Positions 58,695 to 64,000 of a stretch of DNA of 64,000 nucleotides are shown piece by piece (positions within the stretch are counted from its first letter, which is position 1; each line of letters begins with the position of its first letter). Source of the DNA: Grammothele lineata (Eukaryota > Basidiomycota > Agaricomycetes > Polyporales > Polyporaceae); the NCBI GenBank assembly GCA_002150815.3, contig NDFF03000329.1, forward strand, positions 248,001 through 312,000, written 5' to 3'. The notes under the pieces are model-generated. The model saw only the letters and a list, made by a program, of their open reading frames with translations, did no database searches and was not told the DNA's origin. A program made the position numbers and the translations under genes.

Positions 58695-60958
58695 GGCGGA
58701 GGAGAAAAGGCTATCCTAGGAACCCATATACAGCGACGTCGTCCATTTTATGGCAACGGCTGCGTATGCGGTGTAGAGGCGCGGGAATTGTGGTAGGAGG
58801 CAGTGAGCAGCGAGAGCATTGATCAGACACGCGCCGCACTCACCTGACATAGGGACCCAACCGTATATTCCAGCTCGACTATGCAGACTTATTCTTCACT
58901 TCAGAGAGTGTGCAATCTGGTGCTCGGAGCATGCTTATCATTCTGTAGGAGTTGAGAGGTCGCGACTTCACATGCTGGCAGGAGGCAAGCCTCTGGTAAA
59001 CCCATCTTTAGGGTTTCCGCCCTTTGGCGCTTACGTCAGATTGCGAACGCCTGTATCTCGCCGACGACGTTCTGACTCGACACTAAGCAGTCTTTTGTCA
59101 CCGCTCATGCTTCCACCCTACATGCGCCGGACTCTCCCTTCGTTCGGGTCTCCGTTATAGACCGCAGCTACATCGGATAAGGATAACGCAGTACGAAAGG
59201 TGTAGGCATAGAGACTCGTCCTTGGTGGAGTCTCCGCGAGCACCGCGCCGAGCAGCGCCGCCGTGCTTCAAGCTGCCAGTACCGCTGGAATGAACGGGGA
59301 TCCACGCCGTAGTCCAGTGAGTGACTATAGCTGCTTCATCTTCTTTGTTACGAAGCTCCACAGGGCAAGGAAAAGGAGTCGGGAATATGCTCCGTTGGGG
59401 AATTTGAAAGCACACGCCGCGTCGCGAAAGGTGATAGCCCCGTAGGCGAGCTGGATAAATAGGTATGCCGTACCACGTTTGCTTCTGACTCTCGTTGCTA
59501 ACGGTATAGAAACACAGAGCTGTGTATGAGGTCTCGTAGGAACATGACAGAATATTTGTACCTATATGCAGCGTCGTCAGCAACAGCACTGCTCACGGAG
59601 ACAGTGGCAGCTCACGAGTACACGCGTGAGATATTCGAAAGCACTTCGGAGTATGCGTCATTCTCCCTGAAAAGCTACAATCAAACCCATCTCTGGGCAC
59701 TCGGAGTACTGGGAATAACGCTTGAGCTTCCACGGAAGGGAGACATTTCGACTTCACTTCCTTCTAATAGATTGATGCTACCACTAGCCCTGACTTGAAA
59801 GTATCTAGATCTCCAGTCGTTGATACTGAGATATCGGAAACCCTGTATCAAGGTTTGGCTCGACCACGCTATCGTGTACTTACGCCGCAAGTACGACTGT
59901 TGTATTCACTATAGGGGTGAATTCGAAGCTGTAAGTTCATCAGTTTATCCTACCCTGTGGGGCTTCTACGCACCTTTTGACCCGATGATAGCGATCGTAG
60001 TAGCTGCGAAGGATTCCGGGTTCGCCAGAAACTAAGCAAAATAGTCATATCAGTAAATGAATCCCCTTCGTCAAGTGATTTGGGTCACCACTACGCAAAA
60101 GAGAGCTGCAGTGAACCTGCATGAACGTGTAGTTAGATTGGTAGGTAGGACATTCTAGCAACAAAGTGCTCGCCCGTTCACGGTTCCTACACATAGAGCA
60201 ATGAGTCAATTGCACACATAAGTAGCTGAGTTGAATACCGTGGTAGACAGCGTGCCGGGTCAGAGAGCTTATTTCGGAGCTTTCGCTGTCGTCGGGCGGG
60301 TGAGAAACTCAAGCCATGTCTGAACGCCGTGGCGTGCGCTCACCAAGACAGAGCCGATCTTTGACTTAGTAAGATTACCGCAAAGATCATCGCAAGAGAG
60401 AAGTTCAGACACAACCCGTATGCTGCCGTGATTAACCCCTATGGAGAACTTGTGAACGAGACAACCACGAGACTTAATAGATTGTAAAGCGGTAAGGCGT
60501 ACCATCACAGGCCCAACCAACTCGATAGTCTCTGCATTGATGCTATACATTCCGATGATGATACAAATATCAGTCTCGTATCATTAAAGCATCATCGGGA
60601 GGATGTAAAACAAGTAGACTTACGCCTTTGCGGTATAATCTTCAGAGGCATCAGGTCATCGACGCTCTTGCATCACATCGGAGTAAGGTAACATACCTGA
60701 CAGCAATACTGGGGAAGACAAAACGTCAAATGGATTTTGAAGTTAATACACGCCCACGGGATGATACCCTACCAAGCTCCGCGAGACATATTACTACCTG
60801 AGTGATATTCGATGCAGTCGTCAATTAGCTCAACTTGATCGCTGAAGTAAAACCGCCTTACGAAAGGCCCACATAGCAAGCGCATCTCATAGCTGATATC
60901 TAAACAATATTCTGTTAGAAGAAGTAGAGGACCTCCGCTAAGTGCGCAGCATCATTAC
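58695..60958. other. long interval without a secure gene
   Basis: Open frames at 58819-59160 (+), 59155-59589 (-) and 60269-60550 (-) have no known motif. The last might be part of the 3' end of the fifth DUF6534 gene, but I could not link it by splicing, nor find the family's C-terminal LLAxLNxRR signature. The region is AT-richer than the flanking genes. Confidence 0.4.
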
Positions 60959-61816
60959 CTTTGTGTAAGCGATATACAAGCACGCTATGGAAATATGTAC
61001 GTCAATGCAAATCCCCTGTCGATAAGAGTGTGACAGTGATAACCTTTGACTAAGGATAATCGGAAGCCCCTGCAGCCTTAGTTAGGACCTTGCTAGTATG
61101 AGGGGAGAATGAGATAGCCCACACTCACCGTAGTAAAAGGGAGGGCCTGTTGTGCGTTCATGGTTAGTAACTCGCGCGCGTTTTTCGAGGGGCGTGCAAT
61201 GCACGTACATCAAAAGACCTGAAGTTCTATAAGTGAGTTCTACTACATGATTGGGCGGGTTCATGAAGCATACCAGGCACCGATTGGGAGCGCGGATGGG
61301 TTGCAGTAGTTCATCACAAGAGCATGATAGCTGGGATGTCAGTGAGCAGACGTAAATGGAAGGATTGAGGGCGTTGCCTACCACATGTGGATACACACTC
61401 CTAGGTGAAGCGTATCTAACACCCTGGTAGTAGGGTTCGTCAGATGTTATAGCTCCCGTGGATTGCATACAGTATACTCAGAAGGCGCACAAAAGCATAA
61501 CTACCTGTTCAATGGTTGTTACTTGACTAATATCACACAAACAAGTAACACAACAAACACTTACAAAACACTTCATACACAACGCGTCTTCACGCCAATG
61601 GCTCCGTACATAGGTATATAGCTGCGCGTAGGTCGAACCAAATATATTGAGGGACAAATGAAGGTGTCAGCATCTCTAACATATAATGCCATAAAGAGGA
61701 AGACCTCACATAGAGCTGATAAATGACCCGACTAATATCGCACCGTATGTCGAATCGAGACTTGGGACCGACTTCAACGATGGTGCAAAGGGGAACACCT
61801 CTGTAGCGGAAGCCAT
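60959..61816 (-). pseudogene. DUF6534 multipass membrane protein, copy 5, 5' half, probably damaged
   Basis: Exons on the minus strand: 61710-61816 (ATG, LDSTYGAILVGSFISS), a second exon ending 61565 (FGSTYAQLYTYVRSHWRED), 61491-61504 (14 nt), 61382-61423 (42; VLDTLHLGVCIHMW), 61274-61330 (57; YHALVMNYCNPSALP), 61209-61218 (10), 61129-61146 (18), 61044-61069 (26) and a ninth at about 60959-60985. Sizes match the other four copies. Two defects are visible. There is no AG at the expected acceptor of exon 2 (the minus strand reads CTCAATAT there). Exon 9 is 27 nt instead of 26, with an extra A in an A run. I could not find the C-terminal DUF6534 exons. It is either a pseudogene or uses unusual splicing. 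Confidence 0.68.
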
Positions 61817-62745
61817 GCTCTTTCAATCAGAGCACGTCGTTGAGGGCGCGGAGAATTTAAGTGACGAGCATAGAAATATTGGGGTACTCGATCGGTCTCT
61901 CAGATATCAATCGCAGTAACGCACATGTATCAAAGGACACCTTTTCCCTCGACAGCCCGTAGTGGTCGATGGAACACAGTCGCGCGGCCATGAGGTACAT
62001 GTCAGTCTCCAAACAGTACTCATTGCGACGTCTTCGTGGACCTCGAATTCCAGCATTCTGGGAACTGGAGTGCGCGAACAGTGCCCACTCCCTTTTGCGG
62101 CTCTAACATCTTCGAACACAGGTCCCGGCAGTAGATGGCTTCTCTTCTCTTAGAGCGTTTACAGCAATGAGGGTACTTGATAACGTAGTCTTACGTTCTT
62201 GGCTCCCTTGTATCTCTAGACCTACGCTTGGCTGCCTGAAAAAGGCTGTAAGCGAGATGTGCTGTACGCCCGCCCGAGTGCCAGGAACGTAACGTTATCA
62301 AAGTTGGTCTATTAGAACGCACTTAGAGTGCTTCGAAAAGGCATCACCATCATGATAGTCAAGAATGCGGCCACCTGTGGGACTGAGCCGCCGTCGGAAG
62401 CGATGGATGTCAAAACCAGCGCCGCTGGCGGTGGAACAAGCTCGAAGACGACGCCTGCAGCCACAGTGCAAACAAGGCCAAGCATACACCGGACCGGCTT
62501 CCCGCTTCCCTCAGAGCCGCGTTTCTTTGCGTGCATCGGTCGTAAGGACAACTTAAAGCTTGAGCTCAAGGCTTTACCCCCGAATATTGGCGCAAGCAAA
62601 GGCATCCATTCTGTCAGATATCGAGGTCGATCAAATCTAACTGGGTAGCTGGACTTTGGCGCCACTCTACATTCGAGTCGTTCCATGTCCGAGAATAGGC
62701 GTTCGCTCAGTATGCACCACTCGGTGAGGTCAGGAGCAAGATACT
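61817..62745. other. intergenic between DUF6534 copy 5 and the NRPS-like gene
   Basis: A minus-strand frame at 62312-62700 contains a hydrophobic stretch but no family motif, and partly overlaps the 3' flank of the reductase gene. Nothing else is recognised. Confidence 0.4.
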
Positions 62746-64000
62746 CTACAACTTCCCGCGCCCGTAGTCCCCGCGTTCCTGCCGCTCCGGAAGAAACCCG
62801 GACCTTCTCCAAGCGTCCATCCATCTCATCACCTCAGCGTCCGGGTCCATTGCCGGCAGCGCCGCCAACGTTGGCGACGCATCGACCGCGTTCTTCGTCG
62901 ACAGAGGCGCCATGTGCGCCAAGCGTTCGGTACCCGGCGAGCGAGGCAGGCTCTGGAGGGATCCAAGCAGGGCGAGTGCGGGGGCGCGGCTCCGCGCCTC
63001 GCGTGCGCTCCCAGGCCGCGAAGAACCACTGGCGGAGGTAGACTGTCTTCCGTATTCCGCGAGTCGCGCAAGCCACTGCTGGAACGAAACCAGTGGGACT
63101 CCCACGTCGCGCGCGGCCACGGCCAAGAGGGTGTGTAAGTCTGCGGGACGAGGGTGGACGAGGTGGATTATCGTGTGAGGGGAGGCGAGCACTTCTACTG
63201 AGGCTTGGGCGGCGACTTCGTTTCGGAGGAAGGAAGCCTCCTAACGAGTTTAGTAGAGTCGATGAGCGTTGTAATGTACGCCATACTGAAAGAAGATGTA
63301 TGGAGCTCACACCGTACATCCTTGGCGCACACCCCAAGGAAAGGGAGGACTTGACGATCATCGGAAACCACTCCGTTTCCTTCCAATGGCCATCACTACG
63401 TCCGCAGAGTTGACAGAGACGTACGATCTGAATCGGAACGTTCGTCCTCGCTTTCGCATCCAGAAGGATCTGCTCCGCGACCCACTTAGATTCGGTGTAC
63501 CCACCGGGGGTTACATTCTCGGCGGACACAGGAATCTCCGGAATAGGCTTAGGGAGATTACGGTCGTCTGTGGGAATCTACAGCTTGAACGCAAGTACGT
63601 GGATAGGACACGATATACGCACCTTTGATCATGATCAGAGAGCTTATGAACTGGATCTTGGGAGGATCGAAGAACGGGCAGCTCAGAGCGACATCGACAA
63701 GATTCCGTACCGACTTGAAAAGCGGCTCGTAAGACGCTATTGGAGCAGTAAACCCGGTCTTCCACGCTCCATGGGGTGTACGTTAGCAGCGACGGAGGAG
63801 GAATCCACCATTTCATGCGATACTACTCACCATTGTGGATGATATGGGTGACTGAGCCGCGTATCTTGCCCAAGTCAGCGAAGAGGGAGCAAGAATCATG
63901 CCGGCCAGAACTCACCTGATCTAGAACACCTTGTCCTAGCCCCAGACCAGCGACGGCCAAGTCGCACTCTAGCAACCGCAGACGGGACGACCTTAATAAA
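62746..64000 (-). CDS. NRPS-like enzyme, C-terminal thioester reductase domain (partial, runs off the window)
   Basis: The 3' part of a minus-strand gene; exons 63916 to beyond 64000, 63831-63864, 63623-63766, 63311-63567 and 62746-63240. The translation follows the NAD(P)H-binding thioester reductase domain of fungal adenylate-forming reductases: VLDQIRGSVTHIIHN, a YEPLFKSVRNLVDVALS helix, SSLIMIK, and the catalytic Tyr-Lys pair in GGYTESKWVAEQIL, then IVRLCQLCG and IIHLVHPRPADL. The usual full enzyme is A-T-R (adenylation, carrier, reductase), about 1,000-1,100 residues, reducing a tethered carboxylic acid to an aldehyde. The Rossmann GxxGxxG and the A and T domains must lie beyond the window edge. 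The C terminus ends with a variable DPDAEVMRWMDAWRRSGFL segment. Confidence 0.85.

Noticed and set aside
58819..59160. Plus-strand ORF with a LSSLLSPLMLPPYMRR-like tail
   Set aside because: It looked at first like a conserved protein end, but I recognise no family, and no exon context supports it.

Overview
The window reads as nuclear DNA of a filamentous basidiomycete, most likely an agaricomycete wood or litter decayer. Almost every gene is broken by short introns (about 50-110 bp, GT...AG). The gene content fits: a CBM1-GH5 cellulase, DUF6534 membrane proteins, tandem ZZ-finger proteins, an NRPS-like thioester reductase, an old-yellow-enzyme reductase, and a Ulp1-like protease of the kind carried by basidiomycete DNA transposons. 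There are no operons. All gene models were spliced by hand; where exon lengths are given, the sums were checked to keep frame.

Layout. 1-4.9 kb is mostly gene debris: an m-AAA protease fragment, a truncated Ulp1-like ORF, a 323-bp inverted repeat and a short repeat field. 4.9-8.6 kb: alpha/beta hydrolase (+) and an intact DUF4140/DUF4139 gene (-). 9.9-18.5 kb: two DUF6534 membrane-protein genes (one per strand), a possible DUF6533-like remnant and an MFS transporter. 19.3-24.3 kb: three tandem ZZ zinc-finger genes. 25.5-31.1 kb: a third DUF6534 gene and the two-domain AAA ATPase RIX7. 31.3-33.5 kb: two more ZZ genes. 33.7-35.2 kb: OYE-like oxidoreductase. 36.3-37.4 kb: a non-autonomous hAT element with an 8-bp target duplication. 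37.9-42.9 kb: two convergent DUF4139 genes, one of them a pseudogene. 43.2-50.3 kb: GH5 cellulase, mitochondrial ribosomal protein uL30m and the four-BRCT protein DPB11. 51.6-53.6 kb: fourth DUF6534 gene. 54.4-58.7 kb: fourth DUF4139 gene, split by a gag-only LTR retrotransposon with identical LTRs. 60.9-61.8 kb: fifth, probably damaged DUF6534 gene. 62.7-64.0 kb: the 3' part of an NRPS-like reductase that runs off the window.

The dominant theme is three interleaved, locally amplified families: five DUF6534 genes, five ZZ genes and four DUF4140/DUF4139 genes. Their copies range from apparently intact to clearly broken. The window also holds ordinary housekeeping genes (RIX7 for 60S subunit maturation, DPB11 for replication initiation and checkpoint, uL30m for mitochondrial translation) and secondary or degradative genes. 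I see no evidence that the three families form one functional system. The strongest observations are the fixed micro-exon pattern of the DUF6534 family, the phase-1 introns that cut the ZZ fingers in half, and the very young gag-only retrotransposon sitting in a coding exon.
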